64,000 nt of DNA from Micromonospora sp. WMMA1947 (GTDB lineage: Bacteria > Actinomycetota > Actinomycetes > Mycobacteriales > Micromonosporaceae), in assembly GCF_027497355.1 (NCBI RefSeq), contig NZ_CP114909.1, positions 2,976,001 to 3,040,000 of the forward strand, written 5' to 3'. A program made the translations under genes and the position numbers. Position 1 is the stretch's first letter; each line of letters opens with the position of its first letter. Positions 56,566-64,000 of the stretch are shown piece after piece. Under the pieces are notes generated by a model. It ran no database searches, was not told where the DNA came from, and saw only the letters and a list, made by a program, of their open reading frames with translations.

Positions 56566-57402
56566 TCACTGAGTGGGCTGCTGGGGCATGTTGTTCTGCA
56601 GGTTGTCGCGCGGGGCGGTGCCGGTGGCGGTGACGCCCTGGTCGCAGAGCGCGTTCGGGCCCTCGATCGAGGCGTTCACCCGCAGGGTCTTGATGAAGTC
56701 GTCGATCCGGCCGTCGTCGGCGTTGTCGACCTTGAGCTGGTAGCCCCAGGCCTGGAGCGAGATCGGCTTGTCCAGCCCCTCGAACGGGCTGAGCATGAGC
56801 TTCTCCTTGCCCTGCACCTTGCTCTTGAGCTTCTCCACCTGGTCGGCGGGCAGGTCCGGGCGGTAGGTGATCCACACCGTGCCGTGCTCCAGGCTGTGCA
56901 CCGCGTGCTCGTTGGCGATCGGGGCGTCGTAGACGTCACCCATGCAGTTCTGCCAGGCCTGGTTGTGCGGGCCACCGACCGGCGGGAGGACGTCGTACTT
57001 GATCGCGCCGGGCTGGTGGTTGCCGCCCTTGACCAGGTCCTTGTCCTTCGCACGGTAGTCGACGATGCCGTCGATCGCCTCGGCCCGCTTCTGCCACGGC
57101 TGGCCGCCCTGGTAGACCGCCCAGGCGCCGACGCCGATGATGCCCACGGCCAGGACGCCGACGGCGACGAAGAGGGCGATCGGGCCCCACGAACGGCCCT
57201 GGCTCACCTTCACCGGGGCGACCGGCTTGCGGCCCTTGCCCCCGGCGCCCTGCCGTGGCGTGCCCTTGCCGCCCCCGGCCTTGCCGGAGCCGGCCTTCGC
57301 GGCGGGCTTGTCGGCAGCCGCGGGCCGGCCGGCGGCCGGCTTCTTGCCGGTGCTGACCACGGTGGGACGGCGTTCCGGGCCGCCCGGGGTGCTGATGCTC
57401 AT
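56566..57402 (-). CDS. DUF3105 membrane-anchored protein
   Basis: 278 residues. A long Lys/Ala/Gly/Pro-rich cytoplasmic segment (about 1-70), one helix (IALFVAVGVLAVGIIGVGAWAVY) and a C-terminal external domain with the DUF3105 motifs: HNQAWQNCMGDVYDAPIANEHAVHSLEHGTVWITYRPDL, and a second Cys near PNALCDQG that may pair with the first. The His/Glu cluster could bind a metal. It is the first gene of the pair with DUF305. Function unknown; the two genes are usual partners in actinobacteria. Confidence 0.92.
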   Translation of the reverse strand: MSISTPGGPERRPTVVSTGKKPAAGRPAAADKPAAKAGSGKAGGGKGTPRQGAGGKGRKPVAPVKVSQGRSWGPIALFVAVGVLAVGIIGVGAWAVYQGGQPWQKRAEAIDGIVDYRAKDKDLVKGGNHQPGAIKYDVLPPVGGPHNQAWQNCMGDVYDAPIANEHAVHSLEHGTVWITYRPDLPADQVEKLKSKVQGKEKLMLSPFEGLDKPISLQAWGYQLKVDNADDGRIDDFIKTLRVNASIEGPNALCDQGVTATGTAPRDNLQNNMPQQPTQ

Positions 57403-57499
57403 CGTGCCTCGTCAGGTCGGTCGGTCAGGGGGCGCGGGGCCGGTTCACATGCTGGGTCGCCTCCGCGGTGCCCGAGTCTACCCCCGATAACATGGATCA

Positions 57500-59167
57500 G
57501 TGACTCCCGCAGAACTCGCCGAGGTCGTCCTCGCCGCAGCCCACGCCGTCTTCGACGAGCGGGGACTGGACCGCGCCGCGCTGCCCGCGCAGACCACCGT
57601 CGAGCGACCCCGTAATCCCGATCACGGTGACTACGCCTCGACGCTGGCGCTCCAGCTCAGCAAGAAGGTCGGCGTACCCCCACGGGAGCTCGCGACAGCG
57701 CTGGCCGACGAACTGGCCAAGGCGCCCGGGATCAAGTCGGTGGAGATCGCCGGTCCCGGCTTCCTGAACGTCCGCCTGGACGCGGCCGCCGCCGGTCAGC
57801 TCGCCAAGGTCATCGTCGAGGCCGGTCCGGCGTACGGGCGCAGCGACACCCTCGCCGGCCAGCGGATCAACCTGGAGTTCGTCTCGGCGAACCCGACCGG
57901 CCCGGTGCACATCGGCGGGGTCCGCTGGGCGGCCGTCGGCGACGCGCTGAGCCGTCTGCTCCGCGCCACGGGCGCCGAGGTGGGCACGGAGTACTACTTC
58001 AACGACGCCGGCTCCCAGATCGACCGGTTCGCCCGCTCGCTGCTGGCCGCCGCGAAGGGCGAGCCCGCGCCGGAGGACGGCTACGGCGGCGCGTACATCG
58101 CGGAGATCGCCGCCGAGGTGGTCCGCCTGCGGCCGGATGTGCTGGACCTCACCGAGGACGCCGCCGAGGAGGTGTTCCGGACCGAGGGCGTCCAGCTGAT
58201 GTTCGCCGAGATCAAGTCCTCGCTGCGCGACTTCGGTGTGGAGTTCGACACCTACTTCAACGAGAAGGACCTGCACGACCAGGGCGCGCTGGAGGCGGCG
58301 CTGGACCGGCTGCGGGAGCAGGGGCACGTCTTCGAGTCCGAGGGCGCGACCTGGCTGCGCACCACCGAGTTCGGCGACGACAAGGACCGGGTGCTGCGCA
58401 AGTCCAACGGCGAGTGGACGTACTTCGCCGCCGACTGCGCCTACTACCTGAACAAGCGGGAGCGCGGCTTCGACCGGGTCGTGATCATGCTCGGCGCGGA
58501 CCACCACGGCTACATCGGCCGGATGAAGGCGATGTCCGCGTGCTTCGGCGACGACCCGGCGCGCAACCTGGAGATCCTCATCGGCCAGCTGGTCAACCTG
58601 GTCCGCGACGGCGCCCCGGTGCGGATGAGCAAGCGGGCCGGCACCGTGGTCACGCTGGAGGACCTGGTCGACGCGATCGGCGTCGACGCCGCCCGGTACG
58701 CGCTGGCCCGCTACTCGGCCGACTCGCCCATCGACATCGACGTGGAGCTGTGGACCCGGGCCAAGAACGACAACCCGGTCTACTACGTGCAGTACGTCGC
58801 GGCCCGTACCGCCGGGGTGGCCCGCAACGCGGCCGAGATCGGGCTGACCCGTGGCGACGCCGCCGCGTTCCAGCCGGAACTGCTCGGCCACGAGAAGGAG
58901 AACGAGCTGCTCAAGGCGCTCGCGGAGTTCCCCGCGGTGGTGGCCACGGCCGCCGAGCTGCGCGAGCCGCACCGGGTGGCGCGCTACCTGGAGGAGAGCG
59001 TCGCGCAGGCGTACCACCGGTTCTACGACAACTGCCGGATCGCCCCGCAGGGCGACGAGAAGATCACCGACACCCACCGGGCCCGGCTCTGGCTCAACGA
59101 CGCCACCCGGGTGGTCATCGCCAACGGCCTGCACCTGCTCGGGGTGTCCGCGCCGGAGCGGATGTAG
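57500..59167 (+). CDS. argS: Arginyl-tRNA synthetase
   Basis: 555 residues from GTG 57500. Order: N-terminal Add-1 domain (about 1-90), class I catalytic core with the HIGH-like [41 protein letters not shown], and the KMSKS-type [16 protein letters not shown], then the helical anticodon-binding domain ([36 protein letters not shown]) ending in RTR-like residues and ERM. It charges tRNA-Arg; a tRNA-Arg gene lies 2.8 kb away, probably by chance. It heads the argS-lysA-hom-thrC block, a common actinobacterial order. 97 bp separate it from the divergent DUF3105 gene. Confidence 0.97.
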   Translation: MTPAELAEVVLAAAHAVFDERGLDRAALPAQTTVERPRNPDHGDYASTLALQLSKKVGVPPRELATALADELAKAPGIKSVEIAGPGFLNVRLDAAAAGQLAKVIVEAGPAYGRSDTLAGQRINLEFVSANPTGPVHIGGVRWAAVGDALSRLLRATGAEVGTEYYFNDAGSQIDRFARSLLAAAKGEPAPEDGYGGAYIAEIAAEVVRLRPDVLDLTEDAAEEVFRTEGVQLMFAEIKSSLRDFGVEFDTYFNEKDLHDQGALEAALDRLREQGHVFESEGATWLRTTEFGDDKDRVLRKSNGEWTYFAADCAYYLNKRERGFDRVVIMLGADHHGYIGRMKAMSACFGDDPARNLEILIGQLVNLVRDGAPVRMSKRAGTVVTLEDLVDAIGVDAARYALARYSADSPIDIDVELWTRAKNDNPVYYVQYVAARTAGVARNAAEIGLTRGDAAAFQPELLGHEKENELLKALAEFPAVVATAAELREPHRVARYLEESVAQAYHRFYDNCRIAPQGDEKITDTHRARLWLNDATRVVIANGLHLLGVSAPERM

Positions 59168-59227
59168 CGTGCGAGCGCGAGGAGTGAGCTTGCGAGCCCC
59201 GCAGTCGCGAAGCGGAGACGAGTAGAG
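59168..59227 (+). repeat. Spacer between argS and lysA resembling a dispersed actinobacterial repeat
   Basis: The 60 bp reads gtgcgagcgcgagg, then agtgagcttgcgagcc, then ccgcagtcgcgaagcgga. I recall this gcgag...ccgcagtcgcgaa pattern as a frequent intergenic sequence in Micromonosporaceae. It also supplies the weak ggag site for lysA. Confidence 0.4.
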
Positions 59228-60613
59228 ATGCGGGCTCACGAGGCAGGCGCACTGCACGGCGAGATCGGCACCCGGGGGCCCGCGTGGCTCCGTACCCCGG
59301 TCGACGTCAACGCCCTGGTGCCGCAACTGTGGCCGCGCAACGTGGCGCGCGGCCCCGGCGGCGCGCTCACCGTCGCGGGCCTGGACGTCCGCGACCTGGC
59401 CGCCGAGTACGGCACCCCGGCGTACGTGCTGGACGAGGACGACCTGCGCGAGCGCTGCCGGGAGTTCCGGGCGGCCTTCCCGGACGCGGACGTCTACTAC
59501 GCCGGCAAGGCGTTCCTGTGCCGCGCCGTGGTCCGGATGATCGCCGAGGAGGGCATGTTCCTCGACGTCTGCACCGGCGGTGAGCTGGCCACCGCGCTGT
59601 CGGCGGGGATGCCGCCGGAGCGGATCGGCTTCCACGGCAACAACAAGTCGGTGGCGGAGCTGACCCGGGCGGTCGACGCCGGCGTGGGCCGGATCATCGT
59701 CGACTCGTTCACCGAGATCGACCGGCTCTCGGAGCTGGCCCGCGAGCGCGGGGTACGCCCGAAGGTGCTGGTCCGGGTCACCGTCGGCGTGGAGGCGCAC
59801 ACCCACGAGTTCATCGCCACCGCCCACGAGGACCAGAAGTTCGGCTTCTCGCTCGCGGGCGGCGCCGCCGCGGCGGCCGCGTTCAAGATCCTCGACGAGG
59901 ACGTGCTGGAGCTGCGCGGCCTGCACTCGCACATCGGCTCGCAGATCTTCGACGCCAGCGGCTTCGAGGTGTCCGCCCGCCGGGTGCTCGCCCTGCAGTC
60001 GCAGATCCGCGACGCGCGGGGCGTGGAGCTGCCCGAGCTGGACCTGGGCGGCGGTTTCGGCATCGCGTACACCACGCAGGACGACCCGGCGTCGCCGCAC
60101 GACCTGGCGAAGCGCCTGCGCAAGATCGTCGACGGGGAGTGCGCGGCGGAGAACCTCGCCGTGCCGCACCTGTCGGTCGAGCCGGGCCGCGCGATCGTCG
60201 GCCCGGCCGTGTTCACGCTCTACGGCGTCGGGACCGTGAAAGACGTGGACGGCTTGCGGACGTACGTGAGCGTGGACGGGGGGATGAGCGACAACATCCG
60301 TACCGCGCTCTACGACGCGTCTTACTCGGCCACGCTGGCGAACCGCACGTCAACCGCACAGCCGATGCTCGCCCGCGTGGTGGGAAAGCATTGTGAGTCG
60401 GGGGACATCGTGGTGAAGGATGAATTCCTGCCCGCTGACGTGCAGCCCGGAGATCTTGTCGCGGTGCCCGGCACGGGGGCCTACTGCCGGAGCATGGCGA
60501 GCAACTACAACCATGTCCCGCGGCCCCCGGTCGTCGCCGTCCGCGAAGGTCGGGCGCGGCTGATCGTCCGCCGGGAGACCGAAGACGACCTGCTGGCATT
60601 GGATGTGGGATGA
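59228..60613 (+). CDS. lysA: Diaminopimelate decarboxylase
   Basis: 461 residues from ATG 59228. It is a fold III PLP enzyme: PLP lysine in VYYAGKAFLCRA (Lys94), LDVCTGGELATAL, IGFHGNNKS, GLHSHIGSQIFD, LDLGGGFGIAYT and EPGRAIVGPA; the C-terminal DIVVKDEFLPADVQPGDLVAVPGTGAYCRSMASNYN includes the substrate-binding acid and the aromatic motif. It makes lysine from meso-diaminopimelate, the last step of the pathway. It lies 60 bp after argS; its TGA overlaps the hom ATG (ATGA), so the two are co-translated. Confidence 0.97.
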   Translation: MRAHEAGALHGEIGTRGPAWLRTPVDVNALVPQLWPRNVARGPGGALTVAGLDVRDLAAEYGTPAYVLDEDDLRERCREFRAAFPDADVYYAGKAFLCRAVVRMIAEEGMFLDVCTGGELATALSAGMPPERIGFHGNNKSVAELTRAVDAGVGRIIVDSFTEIDRLSELARERGVRPKVLVRVTVGVEAHTHEFIATAHEDQKFGFSLAGGAAAAAAFKILDEDVLELRGLHSHIGSQIFDASGFEVSARRVLALQSQIRDARGVELPELDLGGGFGIAYTTQDDPASPHDLAKRLRKIVDGECAAENLAVPHLSVEPGRAIVGPAVFTLYGVGTVKDVDGLRTYVSVDGGMSDNIRTALYDASYSATLANRTSTAQPMLARVVGKHCESGDIVVKDEFLPADVQPGDLVAVPGTGAYCRSMASNYNHVPRPPVVAVREGRARLIVRRETEDDLLALDVG

Positions 60614-61914
60614 CCTCACCGGTTCGCTTGGCGCTGCTCGGCTGCGGCACTGTCGGCAGCGACGTGGTCCGGCTGCTGCACGAGCAGTCGGCCGACCTCG
60701 CCGCCCGGATCGGCGCCCCGCTGGAGATCGCCGGGATCGCCGTACGCCGGATCGGCCGTGACCGCGGCGACCTGCCCGTCGACCCGGCGCTGTTCACCAC
60801 CGACGCGCTCGGGCTGATCAAGCGCGACGACGTGGACGTGGTGGTCGAGGTGGTCGGCGGCATCGAGCCGGCCCGGGGCTGGCTGGTCGAGGCGCTGCGC
60901 GCGGGCAAGAGCGTGGTGACCGCCAACAAGGCGCTGCTCGCCGAGGACGGCGCCACACTGCACGACGCCGCCGCCGAGGGTGGCGCCGACCTCTACTACG
61001 AGGCGAGCGTCGCCGGGGCCATCCCGCTGCTGCGCCCGCTGCGCGAGTCGCTGCACGGCGACCGGATCACCCGGGTCACCGGCATCGTGAACGGCACCAC
61101 GAACTTCATCCTCTCCGCGATGGACGCCACCGGCGCCGGGTTCGCCGAGGCGCTGGAGGAGGCCACCGAGCTGGGGTACGCCGAGGCCGACCCGACGGCC
61201 GACGTGGAGGGCTTCGACGCGGCGGCCAAGGCCGCCATCCTCGCCTCGCTGGCGTTCCACACCCGGGTGACCGCCGCCGACGTGCACCGGGAGGGCATCA
61301 CCGAGGTGACCGCCGCCGACGTGGCCAGCGCCAAGGCCATGGGCTGCACGATCAAACTGCTCTGCATCGCGGCCCGGGGCGCCGACCCGGACGGCCGGGA
61401 GACGGTGAACGTCCGGGTGCACCCGGCGATGATCCCGCTGACGCACCCGCTCGCGAGCGTCGGCGACGCGTTCAACGCGGTGTTCGTCGAGGCCGACGCG
61501 GCCGGGCAGCTCATGTTCTACGGCCGGGGCGCCGGTGGCGCGCCGACCGCGAGCGCGGTGCTCGGCGACGTGGTGGCGGTGGCCCGCAACCGTCTCGCCG
61601 GGGTGCGCGCGGCGAGCGAGTCGGCGTACGCGGACCTGTCGGTGCGGCCGATGGGCGAGGCGCTCACCCGCTACCACATCAGCCTCGACGTGGCCGACCG
61701 GCCGGGTGTGCTGGCCGGGGTGGCGGGCGTCTTCGCCCGGCACGAGGTGTCCATCGCCACCGTCCGTCAGGGCCCGGCCGGCGGTGACGCGGAACTCGTC
61801 ATCGTCACCCACGTCGCGCCCGACGCCGCGCTCGCGGCCACCGTTCGTGAGCTGCGCGGACTCGACATCGTCAGGTCGGTGACGAGTGTGCTGCGGGTGG
61901 AGGGCGGCGCGTAA
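60610..61914 (+). CDS. hom: Homoserine dehydrogenase
   Basis: 434 residues. N-terminal Rossmann domain (LALLGCGTVGSDVVRLL), the central catalytic segment with VVTANKALLAEDG, YEASVAGAIPLLRPLRESL, GIVNGTTNFILSAM and EADPTADVEGFDAAAKAAILASLAF, and a C-terminal ACT domain (HISLDVADRPGVLAGVAGVFARHEVSIATVRQ) that mediates threonine feedback. It reduces aspartate semialdehyde to homoserine, at the branch for methionine and threonine. It overlaps lysA by 4 bp and is followed by thrC after 112 bp. This layout fits the conserved actinobacterial block. Confidence 0.97.
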   Translation: MTSPVRLALLGCGTVGSDVVRLLHEQSADLAARIGAPLEIAGIAVRRIGRDRGDLPVDPALFTTDALGLIKRDDVDVVVEVVGGIEPARGWLVEALRAGKSVVTANKALLAEDGATLHDAAAEGGADLYYEASVAGAIPLLRPLRESLHGDRITRVTGIVNGTTNFILSAMDATGAGFAEALEEATELGYAEADPTADVEGFDAAAKAAILASLAFHTRVTAADVHREGITEVTAADVASAKAMGCTIKLLCIAARGADPDGRETVNVRVHPAMIPLTHPLASVGDAFNAVFVEADAAGQLMFYGRGAGGAPTASAVLGDVVAVARNRLAGVRAASESAYADLSVRPMGEALTRYHISLDVADRPGVLAGVAGVFARHEVSIATVRQGPAGGDAELVIVTHVAPDAALAATVRELRGLDIVRSVTSVLRVEGGA

Positions 61915-62026
61915 CCCACGCGTCCCGCCTGATGGTTAGGACAGGGTGTGCCGGTGGCCGGCCGGGCAGGCTGGTCCACGCTGTTGGCAGGCCCCGGAGC
62001 GGGGCGACAGAGGCGAGGAGCACGAC

Positions 62027-63076
62027 ATGTGGCGGGGACTGATCGAGGCGTACCGGGATCGGCTGCCGGTCACCGAGGCGACTCCCGTCGTCACCCTGCA
62101 CGAGGGCAACACGCCGCTGCTGCCGGCGCCGGTGCTCTCCGCCCGGGTCGGCGCGGACGTGTGGCTCAAGGTCGAGGGCGCCAACCCGACCGGCTCGTTC
62201 AAGGACCGGGGCATGACGGTCGCCGTCTCCAAGGCCGTCGAGGCCGGCGACAAGGCGATCATCTGCGCCTCCACGGGCAACACCAGCGCCTCCGCCGCCG
62301 CGTACGCGGCCCGCGCCGGGATCACCTGCGCGGTGCTGGTGCCGCAGGGCAAGATCGCGCTGGGCAAGCTGGCCCAGGCGCTCGTGCACGGCGCGAAGCT
62401 GCTCCAGGTGCAGGGCAACTTCGACGACTGCCTCGGGCTGGCCGGCAAGCTCGCCCAGGACTACCCGGTCGCGCTGGTCAACTCCGTCAACATCGACCGG
62501 CTGCACGGGCAGAAGACCGCCGCCTTCGAGATCGTCGAGGCGCTCGGCGACGCGCCCGACATCCACTGCCTGCCGGTCGGCAACGCCGGCAACATCACCG
62601 CGTACTGGATGGGCTACTCCGAGGACCTGCGCGACGGCAACGCCACGAAGGCCCCCCGGATGTACGGCTTCCAGGCGGCCGGCGCGGCCCCGATCGTCAC
62701 CGGTCAGGTGGTGCCGGAGCCGTCGACGATCGCCACCGCCATCCGGATCGGCAACCCGGCGAGCTGGACGAAGGCCCTTGACGCGCGGGACGCCTCCGGC
62801 GGCCTGATCTCGGCGGTCACCGACCGGGAGATCCTGTCGGCGTACCGGCTGCTGGCCCGCGAGGTGGGCGTCTTCGTCGAGCTGGGCAGCGCGGCGAGCG
62901 TCGCCGGTCTGCTCCAGCAGGCCGCCGCCGGCAAGGTGCCGGCCGGGTCGCGGGTGGTGTGCACGGTCACGGGGCACGGCCTGAAGGACCCGGAGTGGGC
63001 CATCTCGACCGCGCCGGCGCCGGTGACCATCGCCAACGACGCGCTGGCCGCCGCCCGCTCCCTCGACCTCGTCTGA
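62027..63076 (+). CDS. thrC: Threonine synthase
   Basis: 349 residues from ATG 62027, preceded by gaggag 6 bases upstream; a longer in-frame extension to 61946 lacks support. It is a fold II PLP enzyme of the short class: [17 protein letters not shown] lysine in [13 protein letters not shown] (Lys59), [29 protein letters not shown], and the phosphate loop [12 protein letters not shown]. It makes threonine from phosphohomoserine. The 112-bp spacer upstream has no clear terminator or promoter. The kinase gene thrB, which usually follows thrC, is not next. Confidence 0.97.
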   Translation: MWRGLIEAYRDRLPVTEATPVVTLHEGNTPLLPAPVLSARVGADVWLKVEGANPTGSFKDRGMTVAVSKAVEAGDKAIICASTGNTSASAAAYAARAGITCAVLVPQGKIALGKLAQALVHGAKLLQVQGNFDDCLGLAGKLAQDYPVALVNSVNIDRLHGQKTAAFEIVEALGDAPDIHCLPVGNAGNITAYWMGYSEDLRDGNATKAPRMYGFQAAGAAPIVTGQVVPEPSTIATAIRIGNPASWTKALDARDASGGLISAVTDREILSAYRLLAREVGVFVELGSAASVAGLLQQAAAGKVPAGSRVVCTVTGHGLKDPEWAISTAPAPVTIANDALAAARSLDLV

Positions 63077-63191
63077 GGGTTCCCGCTTCGTCGGCAGTGT
63101 CATCGGCTGGGGCGGATGCCGGGAGTGTCGGGGCGTGGGGCAGACTCAGACACCCCCCGCCGGACACCTCTCCCAGGAGTGAGTAACGCCG

Positions 63192-64000
63192 ATGTCGCTG
63201 CTCGCCAGATTCAGCCTCGCCAACCGTGGGCTGATCGCCCTCGTCGCGTTGGTGACGACGGCCTTCGGCCTGTTCGCCGTGCCGTCGCTGAAGCAGCAGC
63301 TCCTGCCGTCGCTGGAGTTTCCCGCCGCGTTCATCGTGGCGACGTACCCGGGCGCCGCGCCGGAGATCGTGGAATCCCAGGTCACCGAACCGATCGAGAA
63401 CAGCCTCAAGGGCATCCCGGGCCTCGACGAGGTCACCTCGACCTCGCGCGAGGGCGCCGCCACGATCCAGGTGCAGTACGAGTTCGGTACCGACCTGGAC
63501 GACGTCGTCAACGAGATGGAGACCGCGCTCAACCGGATCGACTCCCAGCTCCCCGAGGGCGTCGACCCGCAGGTGATCGCCGGTAGCACCGACGACCTGC
63601 CCGCCGTGGTGGTCGCCGCGACCGGTGACGGCGACGAGCGGGCGCTGGCGGAGAAGCTGCGCAGCGCCGTCGTACCGGAGCTGGAGGCGCTGGACGGCGT
63701 CCGCTCGGTGGACGTCACCGGCGCCCGGAACCAGATCGTGACCGTCACACCGGACCCGGTGAAGCTGGCCGCCGCCAAGGTGGCGCCCACCGCCATCGCG
63801 TCGGCGCTCAAGAGCAACGGCGTGGCGGTGCCGGCCGGTGCGCTCGCCGAGGGAGACCGGTCGCTGCCGGTTCAGGTGGGCACGCCGATCCGGACGCTCG
63901 ACGACCTGCGCGGCATCGTGCTCACCACGGCTCCCGCCGCCCCGGTACGCCTGGGCGACGTGGCAGCGGTGGAGCAGCAGCTCGCCCCGGCGACCTCGCT
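63192..64000 (+). CDS. RND/MMPL-type efflux transporter, N-terminal part
   Basis: The frame runs from ATG 63192 (aggag about 16 bases upstream) to the end of the window, about 269 residues; the 3' part is outside. The first helix (LIALVALVTTAFGLFAVPSL) is followed by a large extracellular segment typical of RND pumps (LEFPAAFIVATYPGAAPEIVESQVTEPIENSLKGIPGLDEVTSTSREGAATIQVQYEF), with the porter-domain pattern of AcrB/HAE1-like transporters (DVVNEMETALNRIDSQLP, VRSVDVTG). The substrate cannot be told. It lies 115 bp after thrC with no clear terminator between. Confidence 0.9.
   Translation, partial: MSLLARFSLANRGLIALVALVTTAFGLFAVPSLKQQLLPSLEFPAAFIVATYPGAAPEIVESQVTEPIENSLKGIPGLDEVTSTSREGAATIQVQYEFGTDLDDVVNEMETALNRIDSQLPEGVDPQVIAGSTDDLPAVVVAATGDGDERALAEKLRSAVVPELEALDGVRSVDVTGARNQIVTVTPDPVKLAAAKVAPTAIASALKSNGVAVPAGALAEGDRSLPVQVGTPIRTLDDLRGIVLTTAPAAPVRLGDVAAVEQQLAPATS

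Noticed and set aside
57497..60169. An 890-codon minus-strand frame covering argS and lysA
   Set aside because: Both plus-strand genes are unambiguous essential enzymes; the frame is a GC-bias artefact.

Overview
The window is very GC-rich, densely coding actinobacterial DNA. It uses many GTG starts, stop/start overlaps and G+C-rich hairpin terminators. The gene families point to Micromonosporaceae, most likely Micromonospora: an SCO7613-type membrane protein, a DUF6412/YidC pair, secreted CBM2 and CBM13 hydrolases, and an argS-lysA-hom-thrC block. A 56-bp 'aaggaagggcccc' repeat occurs twice, and I recall similar repeats from that family. The genus is an inference. I see no rRNA genes, CRISPR arrays, prophage or complete insertion sequence.

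Layout. 1-4.2 kb: the tail of a probable acyltransferase, cutA, and a 1128-residue polytopic membrane protein ending at a perfect 19-bp terminator stem. 4.4-13.5 kb: an 8.7-kb WapA/Rhs-type secreted polymorphic toxin (signal peptide, two DNRLRE-like modules, YD repeats, RHS core, pretoxin Hint domain, unfamiliar toxin tip). A 126-residue candidate immunity gene follows 8 bp later, and toxin tip and immunity gene are more AT-rich than their surroundings. 13.6-20 kb: SDR, fatty acid desaturase, lipoprotein, FHA protein, and a coupled arginine-catabolism pair (amidinohydrolase plus RocD). 20.3-25.5 kb: calcium-repeat membrane protein, a coupled CBM2 protein and GH43 exo-galactanase, a Nei-type glycosylase and an APH-like kinase. 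25.6-34.3 kb: WGR/propeller protein, CoA-disulfide reductase, YbdK ligase, DUF6412 and YidC, then secreted GH16-CBM6 and CBM2-FN3-GH18 enzymes. 34.3-40.3 kb: DedA, DUF1349, GH13, FabG-like SDR, two overlapping small membrane genes, Gfo/Idh/MocA oxidoreductase and DUF2795. 40.4-46.8 kb: a resistance-flavoured run (erythromycin esterase, MMPL exporter with TetR, PadR divergent from an FAD monooxygenase, HxlR). 46.8-55.6 kb: LigD-type polymerase, DUF1275, a small membrane protein overlapping an oxalate decarboxylase, a large LuxR regulator, a GntR-ABC operon with a perfect operator, tRNA-Arg(CCG), and an IS630-like transposase-derived gene beside two palindromic repeats. 55.9-64 kb: DUF305 and DUF3105 pair, argS, lysA-hom, thrC, and the start of an RND/MMPL transporter.

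How the genes work together. lysA, hom and thrC form the aspartate-family branch for lysine and threonine. The amidinohydrolase plus RocD should turn arginine into ornithine and then glutamate semialdehyde. The secreted GH43, CBM2, GH16 and GH18 proteins form a polysaccharide-degrading set, with a LacI-like operator candidate before GH16. Several regulators sit beside clear dyad operators, which gives concrete regulon predictions (TetR-MMPL, PadR-monooxygenase, GntR-ABC). The strongest candidates for new biology are the Rhs toxin tip with its neighbour, the 56-bp element that supplies the TAA stop codon of two unrelated genes, the IS630-derived gene next to palindromes, and a perfect 20-bp hairpin upstream of the esterase gene.
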